Shown: in pieces, positions 42,663 to 51,072 of the stretch
Numbering within the stretch: the stretch's first letter is position 1
Layout of the letters: every line of letters starts with the position of its first letter
Source of the DNA: BCD1 sp965230565
GTDB taxonomy: Bacteria > Bacteroidota > Bacteroidia > Chitinophagales > Saprospiraceae
NCBI GenBank assembly: GCA_965230565.1
Contig: CBDDLH010000003.1
Span: 434,001-498,000, forward strand
Direction of reading: 5' to 3'
Length of the DNA: 64,000 bases
Made by a program: the position numbers and the translations under genes
Notes under the pieces: model-generated
What the model saw: the letters and a program-made list of their open reading frames with translations, nothing else
What the model was told of the DNA's origin: nothing
The model's database searches: none

Positions 42663-43487
42663 ATGCTATACGACAAAGTACAGGAAGCCCTATCTTTCAT
42701 CAAGACTCAAACTTCTTTTCAACCGCAGTTTGGGATCATTCTGGGTACAGGCCTGGGTGATCTGGCTGACGAAATTGAGGAGGTTATTTCCATTGAGTAT
42801 GCCGACATCCCCCACTTCCCGGTTTCGACAGTGGAAAGTCATGCCGGCAAGCTTGTTTTCGGACATCTGGACGGAATTCCTGTAGTAGCCATGGCCGGCC
42901 GTTTTCACTATTATGAAGGGTACAGCATGGAGGAAGTTACCTTCCCGGTAAGGGTACTCAAATATCTCGGCATTCAACGTATTGTCATCTCCAATGTTTC
43001 AGGAGGTACGAATCCCGAATTTCAGGCAGGGGATATTATTTTTGTAAGAGATCACATTTATTTCCAGCCGGACAATCCATTGAGGGGTCCCAACGACGGT
43101 CGGCTTGGGCCACGTTTTCCGGACATGCTTCACATTTATGACAGAAAGCTGAATGCCAAAGCTCTGGAAATTGCCAAAGCAAAAGGCATCCGGGCCTTTG
43201 AAGGTGTTTACCTTTGCCTGCAGGGCCCCAACCTGGAAACTCCTGCCGAATACGTTTTCATCCACCGTGTAGGCGCAGACATGGTGGGCATGTCTACTAT
43301 TCCTGAAGTGATCGTTGCTCATCACATGTCTTTACCCGTTTTTGTGATTTCTGTTATTTCCAATCAATCATATCCACCGGAGGTCATTAAGGAGGTGAGT
43401 GTGGAAGAAGTTATCGCAATGGCCAGGGAAGTGGAACCAAAAATGAGTTATATTGTTAAAGAGGTTATGAAATCGGAAATCGCCTGA
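42663..43487 (+). CDS. punA: Purine nucleoside phosphorylase (trimeric PNP type)
   Basis: Cleaves purine nucleosides with phosphate. It has 274 residues. Motifs of the low-molecular-mass trimeric family: GIILGTGLGDLADEIEE, STVESHAGKLVFG, AMAGRFHYYEGYS, ISNVSGGTNPEFQAGDIIFV, GVYLCLQGPNLETPAEYVFI, GADMVGMSTIPEVIVAHHM and VISNQSYP with the base-contacting Asn. It is on the same strand as mqnC, 101 bp away behind repeats. Futalosine metabolism releases a purine base, so a functional link is possible but unproven. Confidence 0.93.
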   Translation: MLYDKVQEALSFIKTQTSFQPQFGIILGTGLGDLADEIEEVISIEYADIPHFPVSTVESHAGKLVFGHLDGIPVVAMAGRFHYYEGYSMEEVTFPVRVLKYLGIQRIVISNVSGGTNPEFQAGDIIFVRDHIYFQPDNPLRGPNDGRLGPRFPDMLHIYDRKLNAKALEIAKAKGIRAFEGVYLCLQGPNLETPAEYVFIHRVGADMVGMSTIPEVIVAHHMSLPVFVISVISNQSYPPEVIKEVSVEEVIAMAREVEPKMSYIVKEVMKSEIA

Positions 43488-43527
43488 TTTCTTGAAATTT
43501 TTTTTAACCAAACCTACTCCCTGAATC

Positions 43528-44037
43528 ATGATAATCGAAACCGAACGCCTGATCATGCGCCCTTATACAGAGGATGATATTGAAGCAGCTTATCAAGTTA
43601 ATCTGGATGCAGAAGTAAGCAAGTACACCGCTGATGGCGGAGTAAAAACAAGGGAAGAAATCCATGATATAATAAAAAACACCACACTGGCTGATTATGA
43701 GAAGTACGGCTTTGGTCGACTTGCGGTAATTTACAAACCGGAGAATAAGTACATCGGCTTTTCAGGTCTGAAATACCTCCCTGAATTTGATGCCGTTGAT
43801 ATTGGCTACAGATTCGCCCGGCCCTATTGGGGAATGGGCATAGCAACCGAATCTGCCCGACCTTTTATACCTTTTGGTTTTGAAACCTTAAACCTCAAGG
43901 AAATCGTAGGCTTCGTCATGGCCGAAAATACCGCCTCTTCAAATGTGTTGAAAAAAATCGGTTTTCACTTTGAAGGTATGGTGGACTACGATGGGGAAAT
44001 GGTGGAAAAGTACGTCATTGTTCCTGAAAATGGTTGA
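43528..44037 (+). CDS. GNAT acetyltransferase, RimJ/RimL type
   Basis: A 169-residue acetyl-CoA-dependent N-acetyltransferase. The N-terminus IIETERLIMRPYTEDDIEAA is typical of the RimJ/RimL subfamily. The acetyl-CoA-binding core is IGYRFARPYWGMGIATESAR, then IVGFVMAENTASSNVLKKIG. The final strand is FHFEGMVDYDGEMVEKYVI. The substrate (protein N-terminus or small amine) is unknown. It lies 40 bp behind punA. Confidence 0.9.
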   Translation: MIIETERLIMRPYTEDDIEAAYQVNLDAEVSKYTADGGVKTREEIHDIIKNTTLADYEKYGFGRLAVIYKPENKYIGFSGLKYLPEFDAVDIGYRFARPYWGMGIATESARPFIPFGFETLNLKEIVGFVMAENTASSNVLKKIGFHFEGMVDYDGEMVEKYVIVPENG

Positions 44038-44068
44038 CATTCGTGCTTGGAAAATAAATTAATTTTTT

Positions 44069-44105
44069 GCATTCTGCACTTTGCACTTTGCACTTTGCAT
44101 TCATT
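44069..44105 (+). repeat. Tandem word repeat CACTTTG
   Basis: GCATTCTGCACTTTGCACTT followed by TGCACTTTGCATTCATTG: three copies of the 7-bp word CACTTTG with degenerate flanks, between the convergent GNAT and TPR genes. Confidence 0.85.
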
Positions 44106-44110
44106 GTCTG

Positions 44111-45301
44111 TCATTGCCCGCGAAAATGGATAATTTCCTTTAGCTGCTCAATCCGGCCATCCACATATTCCCGGTATTTTTGGTCACCTGTCCTAAGGTA
44201 TGCACGGTAATGCTTTAAGGCAATAGACTTGTCTTTATAATATTTATCACTCATCCTGGCGAGGTGGAAAAGATGCTCTGGATTATCACCAAATGCTACC
44301 GCGGATCTGTAATGATTCAAAGCTTCTGCAAGGCGATTTTCTCTTTCAAAAACAGTAGCAATATCTGCATGAAAGTCGGGCATTTTGGGGGAAGTGCCTT
44401 TTTCTATGGCCAGTTGAAGATGTTCAATACTTCTGTTAATGCTGTCTTTCGCCATATAAGCCAGTCCGAGGTAGTGATGCGTATATTCGGAATCTTTTTT
44501 TCGTTCCACAATATGCTTCAGATTTTTGATGGCCAGATCAACACTGTCTATTTGAAGATATGCCACTCCCAGCATCATCTGGTAATAATCACTGGTATCC
44601 CCCTGCATCATGGTTTTTTCAATACTTTCAACCACCAGGTCATGTTCCTTTCGTTTTTGGTGCAGTCTTGATTTATTCTGCAACAATTTAATATTGTTCG
44701 GGTCGAGAGCAAGCCCTTTACTCAACATATCATCCACATAACCAAATTCTTCAAATGACAAATACAATTGACTTAGCTGGTCGATAATCTCAATATCGGC
44801 CTCGTTGATTTCATGTCCTTTCAGAAAAAATGAAATACCTTCCATGGCCTTTCCCAGCCTCAATGCAGTGTAACCGTTTCTTTTATAATAATAACTGTTG
44901 GTCGTATCAATTTCCAACAATCGCAAATAGCAGGTCTCTGCCTCCCGGTAATTCAATTCTCTTTCGTAAATAGTCCCTAGTGAGCTCAATGCGTTGGTAT
45001 TTATCGAGTCCAGTTTCAAGACCTGACGGTAAAAGATCTTGGCATCTGGGTAGCGTCCCATTTGAAAATTACAATAAGCTATTTTGGAAAGATAATCTAC
45101 ATTTTCAGGCTCCTGATGGTAGCACTCACTCAATATTTTTTGGGCCTCATCAAACTGGAAAGAGGCGATCAGGTCGTTGGCCTGTAAATATTGTTGATAT
45201 AATGCGTCATTCGGGACTTCTTCCTGGGCGAGTACAGGAATGGCAAAAAGGGAAAGGATTAGACAAAACCCAAGGGCTGGGACGTATGGTAGTTTTGACA
45301 T
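44111..45301 (-). CDS. Exported tetratricopeptide repeat protein
   Basis: A 396-residue periplasmic TPR protein. I start at 45301, where MSKLPYVPALGFCLILSLFA ...LAQ is a clean signal peptide; the frame extends 7 codons further to 45322. About eight TPR units are seen (for example YLSKIAYCNFQMGRYPDAKI, LSSLGTIYERELNYREAETC, YHHYLGLAYM-like TYHTHHYLG region, ATVFERENRLAEALNHYRSA). It probably acts as a scaffold in the envelope. No catalytic domain. Confidence 0.85.
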   Translation of the reverse strand: MSKLPYVPALGFCLILSLFAIPVLAQEEVPNDALYQQYLQANDLIASFQFDEAQKILSECYHQEPENVDYLSKIAYCNFQMGRYPDAKIFYRQVLKLDSINTNALSSLGTIYERELNYREAETCYLRLLEIDTTNSYYYKRNGYTALRLGKAMEGISFFLKGHEINEADIEIIDQLSQLYLSFEEFGYVDDMLSKGLALDPNNIKLLQNKSRLHQKRKEHDLVVESIEKTMMQGDTSDYYQMMLGVAYLQIDSVDLAIKNLKHIVERKKDSEYTHHYLGLAYMAKDSINRSIEHLQLAIEKGTSPKMPDFHADIATVFERENRLAEALNHYRSAVAFGDNPEHLFHLARMSDKYYKDKSIALKHYRAYLRTGDQKYREYVDGRIEQLKEIIHFRGQ

Positions 45302-45377
45302 GATGGTTGATTTGCTAAACAATGGTATAGATGCAGATTAGGTTGGTTTTGGTGGGCGAAAAGATATAACCACAAGG

Positions 45378-45464
45378 CTAGCAGGGCAGAACAGCAGAAT
45401 AATGAATAATGAATTTCCAATGTCGAAGTTAACAAGCAACTTGTAACCAGAAACCTGTAACCAG
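45378..45464 (+). repeat. Composite word-repeat locus, third copy of the module order
   Basis: CTAGCAGGGCAGAACAGCAG, then AATAATGAATAATGAATTTC with CAATGTCGAAGT, then AACAAGCAACTTGTAACCAG and AAACCTGTAACCAGG. The order (AGCAGAA, AATATC-like, GAAGT, AACCAG) matches 9751-9836 and 28362-28470. It fills the gap between the TPR gene and the 3' end of the helicase gene. Confidence 0.8.
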
Positions 45465-45465
45465 G

Positions 45466-47388
45466 TCACGACATATACTCCCATGCGGATTGATACCGCC
45501 CGTTTTTTTCAACATGATCAGCCAGTTGATTAAAAAGATCGTAGGAAGACAGGGTGGTCATATCTCCGATAATGACGAGTTTTTTCCGGGCCCGGGTAAG
45601 GGCGACATTGAGGCGGCGGGAATCTTTCAGAAAACCGATCTCCCCTTTTGCATTGGATCGTACCAGGGAAATGTAGATAACATCCTTTTCCTGTCCCTGA
45701 AATCCATCAATGGTATCCACTTCGATATCGAGGCCGGCGAAGTCTGTGTCCTGGCGCAGTTCGTCACGAATGTAGCGGACTTGTTCTGCATAAGGACTGA
45801 TAATACCTATGCTCACCTCCGCAAGGTCAGGGTATTTATTGGTAGCCTTGTCCTGAAAATGAACATGCAGGTGTTCCTTAAGAATAAAGTACTCGCCCGG
45901 ATTGGACAAACTTCGTTGTTTGTTATTAAAAACCTCGTCAAAAGCACAGCCACTGGTATCGATCAGGGTTACGGGGTCATCCCCTTTCCTCAATCGATGA
46001 TGGGCAACTTTTTCATTGGAGTATAATTTACCTTCATAAAACTGCTTATTGGAAAACGAAAGGATCTCATCATTCATGCGATACTGCTCCCGCAGCAGGT
46101 AACTGTGTTTGATCACTCGGGACATTCGTTCCAAAAGCGTGTTATCCAATCCAAGTTTTTTGGCTTCCAGGCTTTTTACCGTTGGTGGTAATTGAAAATG
46201 ATCTCCGGCAAAGATGACCCTGCGTGCCCGCAACATCGCATTCCAGCATTCTGCCTCCAGGGTTTGTGACGCCTCATCGATGACCAATGTATTACACTGA
46301 ATTCCTTCCAGAGCCGGAGCACTGATTCCCACTAAGGTAGTTGCGATCACCTTGGTATTTTGAATAATATCTGCTGTAAGGCGATCACCTAACTCCCGAG
46401 CCCATTTTCTGAGTTCCCGGGCTTCTTTATACATTTCATGGCGTTCCTTCCTTTGCTGAGCACTGAAATTCCGTTTATAGGTGCCAGCCATTTTACGGGC
46501 TTCTTCCGCCTGGATCTTAACTTTTTTAATGTGTTTCCAGTCAGGATGGTTCCTCGCTTTTTCTTCCAGGGTCAAATGAGCTATAGAGTCTCCGATACGG
46601 GTTACATTTCCAATCCGCAGCACTGGTATTCCTAACTCATCCAGTTGCCTGGCCAACAAATCAACAGCATTATTTGAAGGTGCACAAACAAAAATTCGTT
46701 TCTCCACTTTGGACAAAGCCTGTACCAAAGCCACCAATGTGGTAGTCTTTCCCGTTCCCGGAGGACCATGAATGATACTCATTTGAGCAGCGACAAGAGC
46801 TCCTTTTACAGCCTCCTGTTGTGTAACATTCAAATGTGCAATGGTTTCCGTAAACGGCACCTCTTCCTCTGGTATCGGTAAATCCAAAGCTTCGAGATTC
46901 CTGACCCCTTCCCGTAAAGCTTCCACAATAGGATCCTTGCTCCTCATAACCTCCTTCAGAGCGGCCTTCATGACCTTATAAGGGCGTTCATCGTAAACCA
47001 GCTCAACCCCTACTTGCCCCTCCCGAAACAAATCTTCCTTTTGCAGGAAATCATTCTTGAGGATCACACCCATCTTACCTTTTTGCACAAAAGACACCGT
47101 TCCGCTCCACTCCTTGTGCTCTGCCCCGTTACTGAAAACCGAGCAACCTGCTCCTACCCTAAACTGATGTTTTCCCGTCTCTTCTCTGGAACGTTTAACG
47201 ACTACCTCAACATACTCACCGATGGTGTAATGCTTTTTGGTTATTTCCACGGGGTACCACAAAATACCAGAATCCGCTTTTTCCTTCAAAGTCTTGTTCG
47301 CTGACAAACTCCGAAAATAAGCTTCCTCCTGAGCTCTTTCCAATTCAGTGGCTTCCAGTAGTTGTGCATATCTGTCCAGTTCCGTCAT
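45466..47388 (-). CDS. Superfamily 1 helicase, UPF1/IGHMBP2/DNA2-like
   Basis: A 640-residue cytosolic 5'-3' helicase of the UPF1-like group. Start 47388 (MTELDRYAQLLEATELER) is preferred over 47433, because an exact -7 box sits 5 nt before it. A beta-barrel insert (~70-160: KKHYTIGEYVEVVVKRSREE) is followed by motif I HGPPGTGKTTT, motif Ia CAPSNNAVDLLARQL, motif II VIDEASQ, motif III FAGDHFQLPPTV, motif IV LLREQYRMND, motif V TIDGFQGQEKDVI and motif VI LNVALTRARKKL. All are intact. It probably unwinds RNA or DNA; the bacterial role is unclear. Confidence 0.92.
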   Translation of the reverse strand: MTELDRYAQLLEATELERAQEEAYFRSLSANKTLKEKADSGILWYPVEITKKHYTIGEYVEVVVKRSREETGKHQFRVGAGCSVFSNGAEHKEWSGTVSFVQKGKMGVILKNDFLQKEDLFREGQVGVELVYDERPYKVMKAALKEVMRSKDPIVEALREGVRNLEALDLPIPEEEVPFTETIAHLNVTQQEAVKGALVAAQMSIIHGPPGTGKTTTLVALVQALSKVEKRIFVCAPSNNAVDLLARQLDELGIPVLRIGNVTRIGDSIAHLTLEEKARNHPDWKHIKKVKIQAEEARKMAGTYKRNFSAQQRKERHEMYKEARELRKWARELGDRLTADIIQNTKVIATTLVGISAPALEGIQCNTLVIDEASQTLEAECWNAMLRARRVIFAGDHFQLPPTVKSLEAKKLGLDNTLLERMSRVIKHSYLLREQYRMNDEILSFSNKQFYEGKLYSNEKVAHHRLRKGDDPVTLIDTSGCAFDEVFNNKQRSLSNPGEYFILKEHLHVHFQDKATNKYPDLAEVSIGIISPYAEQVRYIRDELRQDTDFAGLDIEVDTIDGFQGQEKDVIYISLVRSNAKGEIGFLKDSRRLNVALTRARKKLVIIGDMTTLSSYDLFNQLADHVEKNGRYQSAWEYMS

Positions 47389-47393
47389 GGCGA

Positions 47394-47401
47394 CAAAGAT
47401 A
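47394..47401 (-). promoter_or_regulatory. -7 box TATCTTTG, predicted leaderless promoter of the helicase gene
   Basis: Exact TAnnTTTG on the minus strand, separated from the ATG at 47388 by TCGCC. It supports the shorter start of the helicase. Confidence 0.62.
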
Positions 47402-47432
47402 GAATTTTCCGGTTGCTGGCCGTTGGTTTCCA

Positions 47433-47466
47433 AGAAATACTATTTTTCAAAAAAAATAGTATTTCT
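47433..47466. repeat. 34-bp palindrome, copy 4 (AGAAATACTATTTTT family)
   Basis: 15-bp arms with a 4-nt loop, lying between the two divergent -7 boxes at 47401 and 47478. It covers the place where the -33 element of rlmN should be, and touches a CCGGTTGCTGGCCGTTGG word repeat on its left. Confidence 0.95.
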
Positions 47467-47477
47467 AAAAACTCCCG

Positions 47478-47485
47478 TACCTTTG
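47478..47485 (+). promoter_or_regulatory. -7 box TACCTTTG, predicted leaderless promoter of rlmN
   Basis: Exact TAnnTTTG match, separated from the rlmN ATG (47490) by CACC only, exactly as in mqnC. No TTTG at -33; palindrome copy 4 occupies that position. Confidence 0.65.
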
Positions 47486-47489
47486 CACC

Positions 47490-48548
47490 ATGTCAACTAC
47501 AGCGACAAAAATAGATATCCGCCAATTTGAACTTCCGGAGCTGGAAGAATGGTTCAAAGCCAAAGGGCAGGCCCGCTTTCGTGCCAAACAGGTTTACGAA
47601 TGGCTGTGGAAAAAGAGTGCTTTCACGTTTGAGGAAATGACCAATCTGTCAAAGGATTTGCGAAAAGAACTTGAGGAACATTTTGAAATCAATCCTATCA
47701 CGCTGGATAAGGTCCAGCACTCCATGGATGGTACTATAAAATCAAGGTTCAAACTTCACGACGGTCACCTGATGGAATCTGTGCTCATTCCCGTTCCGGA
47801 AGATAACCGGTTTACGGTTTGTGTTTCCTGCCAGGTGGGTTGCAGTTTAAGTTGTGCCTTTTGTGCCACAGGGCTGATGGAGCGAAAACGTAATCTTACA
47901 GCAGCGGAGATCTATGATCAGGTTGTTTTGGTGAACCGGCAATGCCTTGAAACCTATGACCACCAGTTGACCAACATCGTTTACATGGGAATGGGAGAAC
48001 CATTGCTGACCTACCGGGAAGTAAAAAAGAGCATCGAGATGATCTCTTCCGAAGCCGGGCTGGGTATGTCTCCAAAACGCATTACCATAAGTACGGCAGG
48101 TATTGCCAAGATGATCAGGAAACTTGCAGATGACGACTTGCGGGTAAATCTGGCTCTCTCCCTTCACGCTGCAGATGATGTGAAGCGCGACAAGATCATG
48201 CCGATCAATGAGCATAATAAACTGGTGGTTTTGATGGATGCTCTGAAATATTTCCACCAAAACACCAAAAATAAGATCAGTTACGAATACATCGCCTTCA
48301 ACGATTTTAATGTAACCACACAGGATGCCCGGAATCTGCTGAAGTTATGCAAACACTTCCCTGTCAGAGTCAATATAATCGAATACAATTCAGTGGAAGG
48401 CCTCAATTTTGAAAAAGCCTCTGAGGACAGGATCAACGATTTTGCAAAATTCCTCCGGGATAACGGGGTGATGATCACCGTGCGGAGAAGTCGAGGTAAG
48501 GATATTGATGCGGCTTGCGGGCAGTTGGCGAATAAGGACCGTGATTGA
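47490..48548 (+). CDS. rlmN: 23S rRNA (adenine2503-C2)/tRNA methyltransferase
   Basis: A radical SAM methylase of A2503 in 23S rRNA and A37 of some tRNAs, 352 residues. The cluster motif is CSLSCAFC (Cys118, 122, 125). The two methyl-transfer cysteines are Cys114 (VSCQVG) and Cys343 (DAACGQL). Other motifs are NIVYMGMGEPLLTYREVKKS, RITISTAGIAKMIRKLA and LALSLHAADDVKRDKIMPIN. The start is fixed by the box 4 nt upstream. Followed by palindrome copy 5 and a terminator. Confidence 0.97.
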   Translation: MSTTATKIDIRQFELPELEEWFKAKGQARFRAKQVYEWLWKKSAFTFEEMTNLSKDLRKELEEHFEINPITLDKVQHSMDGTIKSRFKLHDGHLMESVLIPVPEDNRFTVCVSCQVGCSLSCAFCATGLMERKRNLTAAEIYDQVVLVNRQCLETYDHQLTNIVYMGMGEPLLTYREVKKSIEMISSEAGLGMSPKRITISTAGIAKMIRKLADDDLRVNLALSLHAADDVKRDKIMPINEHNKLVVLMDALKYFHQNTKNKISYEYIAFNDFNVTTQDARNLLKLCKHFPVRVNIIEYNSVEGLNFEKASEDRINDFAKFLRDNGVMITVRRSRGKDIDAACGQLANKDRD

Positions 48549-48587
48549 CCAGGATTAGCCGGGATTAAGGGATTACCTGGATTAGGG
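48549..48587 (+). repeat. Word repeat GGATTA
   Basis: AGGATTAGCCGGGATTAAGG followed by GATTACCTGGATTAGGG: four GGATTA or GATTAcc words directly after the rlmN stop and before palindrome copy 5. Confidence 0.7.
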
Positions 48588-48620
48588 AGAAATACTATTT
48601 TTTGGAAAAATAGTATTTCT
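48588..48620. repeat. 33-bp palindrome, copy 5 (AGAAATACTATTTTT family)
   Basis: AGAAATACTATTTTT and AAAAATAGTATTTCT arms around TGG, 40 bp after the rlmN stop codon. Together with copy 4 it flanks rlmN on both sides. Confidence 0.95.
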
Positions 48621-48636
48621 GGACTGTAAAAAAACA

Positions 48637-48665
48637 AGCCTGACAGGAAACCTGCCAGGCTGTTT
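48637..48665 (+). terminator. Rho-independent terminator after rlmN
   Basis: AGCCTGACAGG pairs with CCTGCCAGGCT (one A/C mismatch) around AAA and is followed by GTTTTATTT. The upstream A-run could let it work weakly for minus-strand transcripts too. The remaining gap to htpG (48666-48792) holds ATCAATCT and ACTGTAACTGTAGACTG word repeats only. Confidence 0.82.
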
Positions 48666-48792
48666 TATTTATGATAGAAGTACCTAAACAATCTTCTTCA
48701 ACCTCTCTCTATCTAAATCAATCTCCCCCTAACTTCAGGCTAAAGACTGTAACTGTAGACTGCCAAGTGGTACTGGTACTACTTACTCAAAA

Positions 48793-50655
48793 CTACTCCA
48801 TAAAGGACAAACTCTTCTTCACAAAGGCTGTCAATTTTGGTCCTTTAAGCATGTTTTGGTTTAGCAACGCAAGGTTGTAGAGGTATTCGGCAACATCTTT
48901 TTGCTTCTCCTCATCTTTCTCGTTAACAAGTTTGCTCGCAATAATTGGATGATTGCTGTTCACCACAACATTTAAGGTTTCCGGAAATCCGTCGAGGCCC
49001 ATTCCCTGCAACTGCTGCATTTCTTTCATCCTGCGCATAAACTCAGGTCTGGTAATCTGTACAGGCTGGTCATCCGGTGCCATTGGCTTCATCATGATGG
49101 TACCTTCCGTCGGAGTGATGAAACTTTCAAAAACTGTTTTTACAGCCGTTTGCTCATCTTCACTCAATACTGATTCAGCAGCATCTTCCTTCTGGATCAG
49201 ATTATCAACCGTATCGGAATCTACACGAACGAATGTAACATCGCCGAGTTTGTATTCCAGTTGCTGCATGAAATGGTTATCGATGATATTGTCAAATAAC
49301 AGCACATCATACCCTTTATCCTTACATGCACTGATCAGACTGTGGTGCTCTTCCATGTTGTTGGTGTACAACATGATGATTTTATTGTGTTTGTCAGTTT
49401 GAGCGGCTTTGATCTTTTCTTTGTACTCCTCAATGGTCGAGTGCTCTTTCTCCGTATTCACTAACAAAGCATAGTCTTTGGCTTTGTCATAAAACTTCTC
49501 CTCCGAGATCATACCGTATTTGACAAATACGTTGAGGTCCGCCCATTTGCTTTCAAAGGCTTCTCTGTCCTTTTTGAATTGGCTCTTAAGCTTATCCGCA
49601 ACTTTTCGGGTGATGTAATTGCTGATCTTCTTAACTTCCGGATCTCCCTGGAGATAACTTCTGGAAACATTCAACGGAATATCCTGCGAATCAATAACAC
49701 CGTGGAGCAGTGTCAAAAATTCGGGAACGATCTCTTTAACTTCATCCGTTACGAACACCTGATTCGAAAAGAGCTGGATCTTGTTCTTCTGAACTTCAAA
49801 AGAATTGTTCAGCTTTGGGAAATACAAAATTCCTGTCAGTTTGAACGGGTGGTCCACATTCAAATGGATCCAGAACATTGGCGGCTGACTGAACGGGTAT
49901 AATTCGTTGTAGAAATTTTTGTAATCCTCGTCGGTGAGTTTTGACGGTTTTTTCTTCCAGGCAGGCTCTGTATTGTTGATGATGTTTTCAACCTCCGTTT
50001 TGATCTCTTTGGCATCTTCGCCTTCCCCCTCGTAGGTGGTCTCTGTTTTGGTTCCGAATTTGATCGGTACCGGCAGGAATTTACAGTATTTATCCAGAAG
50101 TTCCTGGATGCGGTTTTCTTCCAGAAATTCCGTGCTGTCCTCACTTATGTGCAATACGATCTCGGTTCCGCGGTCCTTTTTATCCACATCCCCAATTTCA
50201 TATTCCGGCTCTCCTTCGCAAACCCAGTGTACGCCTTTTGACCTTTTGTAAGATTTGGTGAATACCTCTACCTTATCGGCAACCATGAAGGAAGAATAAA
50301 AACCAAGACCAAAATGACCGATGATGTTAGCATCATCCTTGTATTTTTTCAAAAATTCCTGGGCACTGGAAAAAGCCATTTGGTTGAGGTACTTTTCAAC
50401 TTCCTTGGCGGTCATCCCAATTCCATTATCCTTGAAAGTAATGGTTTTTTTCTCTTTATCTACGCTGACTTCCACGCGTAATTCTCCTAACTCACCTTTG
50501 AAATCTCCCTTGGCTGAGAGCGTCTTGAGTTTGTTGGTCGCATCAATAGCGTTGGAGATAAGTTCCCTGAGAAAAATGTCATGTTCGGAGTATAAAAACT
50601 TCTTAATTATCGGGAAAATATTTTCGGCTTGAATCGAAATATTACCTTTCTGCAT
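48793..50655 (-). CDS. htpG: Molecular chaperone HtpG (Hsp90)
   Basis: The cytosolic ATP-dependent bacterial Hsp90, 620 residues. The N-terminal GHKL ATPase is complete: LRELISNAIDATNKL (catalytic Glu and Mg-binding Asn), ITFKDNGIGMTAKEVEKYLN, GHFGLGFYSSFMVADKVEV and GTEIVLHI. The middle domain shows VFVTDEVKEIVPEFLTLLHG, then LNVSRSYLQGD with the catalytic Arg. The C-terminal dimerisation domain includes LNQNMLKGPKL. No CIRCE element is seen upstream. Confidence 0.97.
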   Translation of the reverse strand: MQKGNISIQAENIFPIIKKFLYSEHDIFLRELISNAIDATNKLKTLSAKGDFKGELGELRVEVSVDKEKKTITFKDNGIGMTAKEVEKYLNQMAFSSAQEFLKKYKDDANIIGHFGLGFYSSFMVADKVEVFTKSYKRSKGVHWVCEGEPEYEIGDVDKKDRGTEIVLHISEDSTEFLEENRIQELLDKYCKFLPVPIKFGTKTETTYEGEGEDAKEIKTEVENIINNTEPAWKKKPSKLTDEDYKNFYNELYPFSQPPMFWIHLNVDHPFKLTGILYFPKLNNSFEVQKNKIQLFSNQVFVTDEVKEIVPEFLTLLHGVIDSQDIPLNVSRSYLQGDPEVKKISNYITRKVADKLKSQFKKDREAFESKWADLNVFVKYGMISEEKFYDKAKDYALLVNTEKEHSTIEEYKEKIKAAQTDKHNKIIMLYTNNMEEHHSLISACKDKGYDVLLFDNIIDNHFMQQLEYKLGDVTFVRVDSDTVDNLIQKEDAAESVLSEDEQTAVKTVFESFITPTEGTIMMKPMAPDDQPVQITRPEFMRRMKEMQQLQGMGLDGFPETLNVVVNSNHPIIASKLVNEKDEEKQKDVAEYLYNLALLNQNMLKGPKLTAFVKKSLSFME

Positions 50656-50899
50656 GATTTTACTTTTTTTATCGACTTATGTTCAAAGGTTGTGCCAGCT
50701 ATGTAAACACTGACAAATTGTCCAGAGCCAACCCTATCTGGAATAAGAAACTGACGAATTGTACCAAATTATGTCCTGTTTTTTGAAAAAAATACAAGGA
50801 ATGAAGAAAAGATTAGAACTTATAAAAAAGAAGGTTTGTTTTTTTTGCCAAAATGGTCTATCTTGCGACCTAAATGAAGTTTAAGTAAAAACTGACTTC

Positions 50900-50921
50900 A
50901 AAAAACACTCCTTCCGGAGTG
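50900..50921 (-). terminator. Rho-independent terminator with GGAA tetraloop
   Basis: On the minus strand CACTCC-GGAA-GGAGTG is followed by TTTTTT. It stands about 245 nt before the htpG start and about 245 nt after the peptidase stop, so it either ends a long trailer or an independent short transcript. Confidence 0.85.
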
Positions 50922-51072
50922 ACTATGCTACAACAAATTATTTTCCAAAGCACCTAATTAGGATTCTCTTAAAGAATCGATGTCGAATGTCAAAAAAGAT
51001 CTCTTTCTAAGTAAACTAAGAAAGGAATATGCATTTCGGTGCATTTGAAATCATAATATTATTCCAAAAGAA

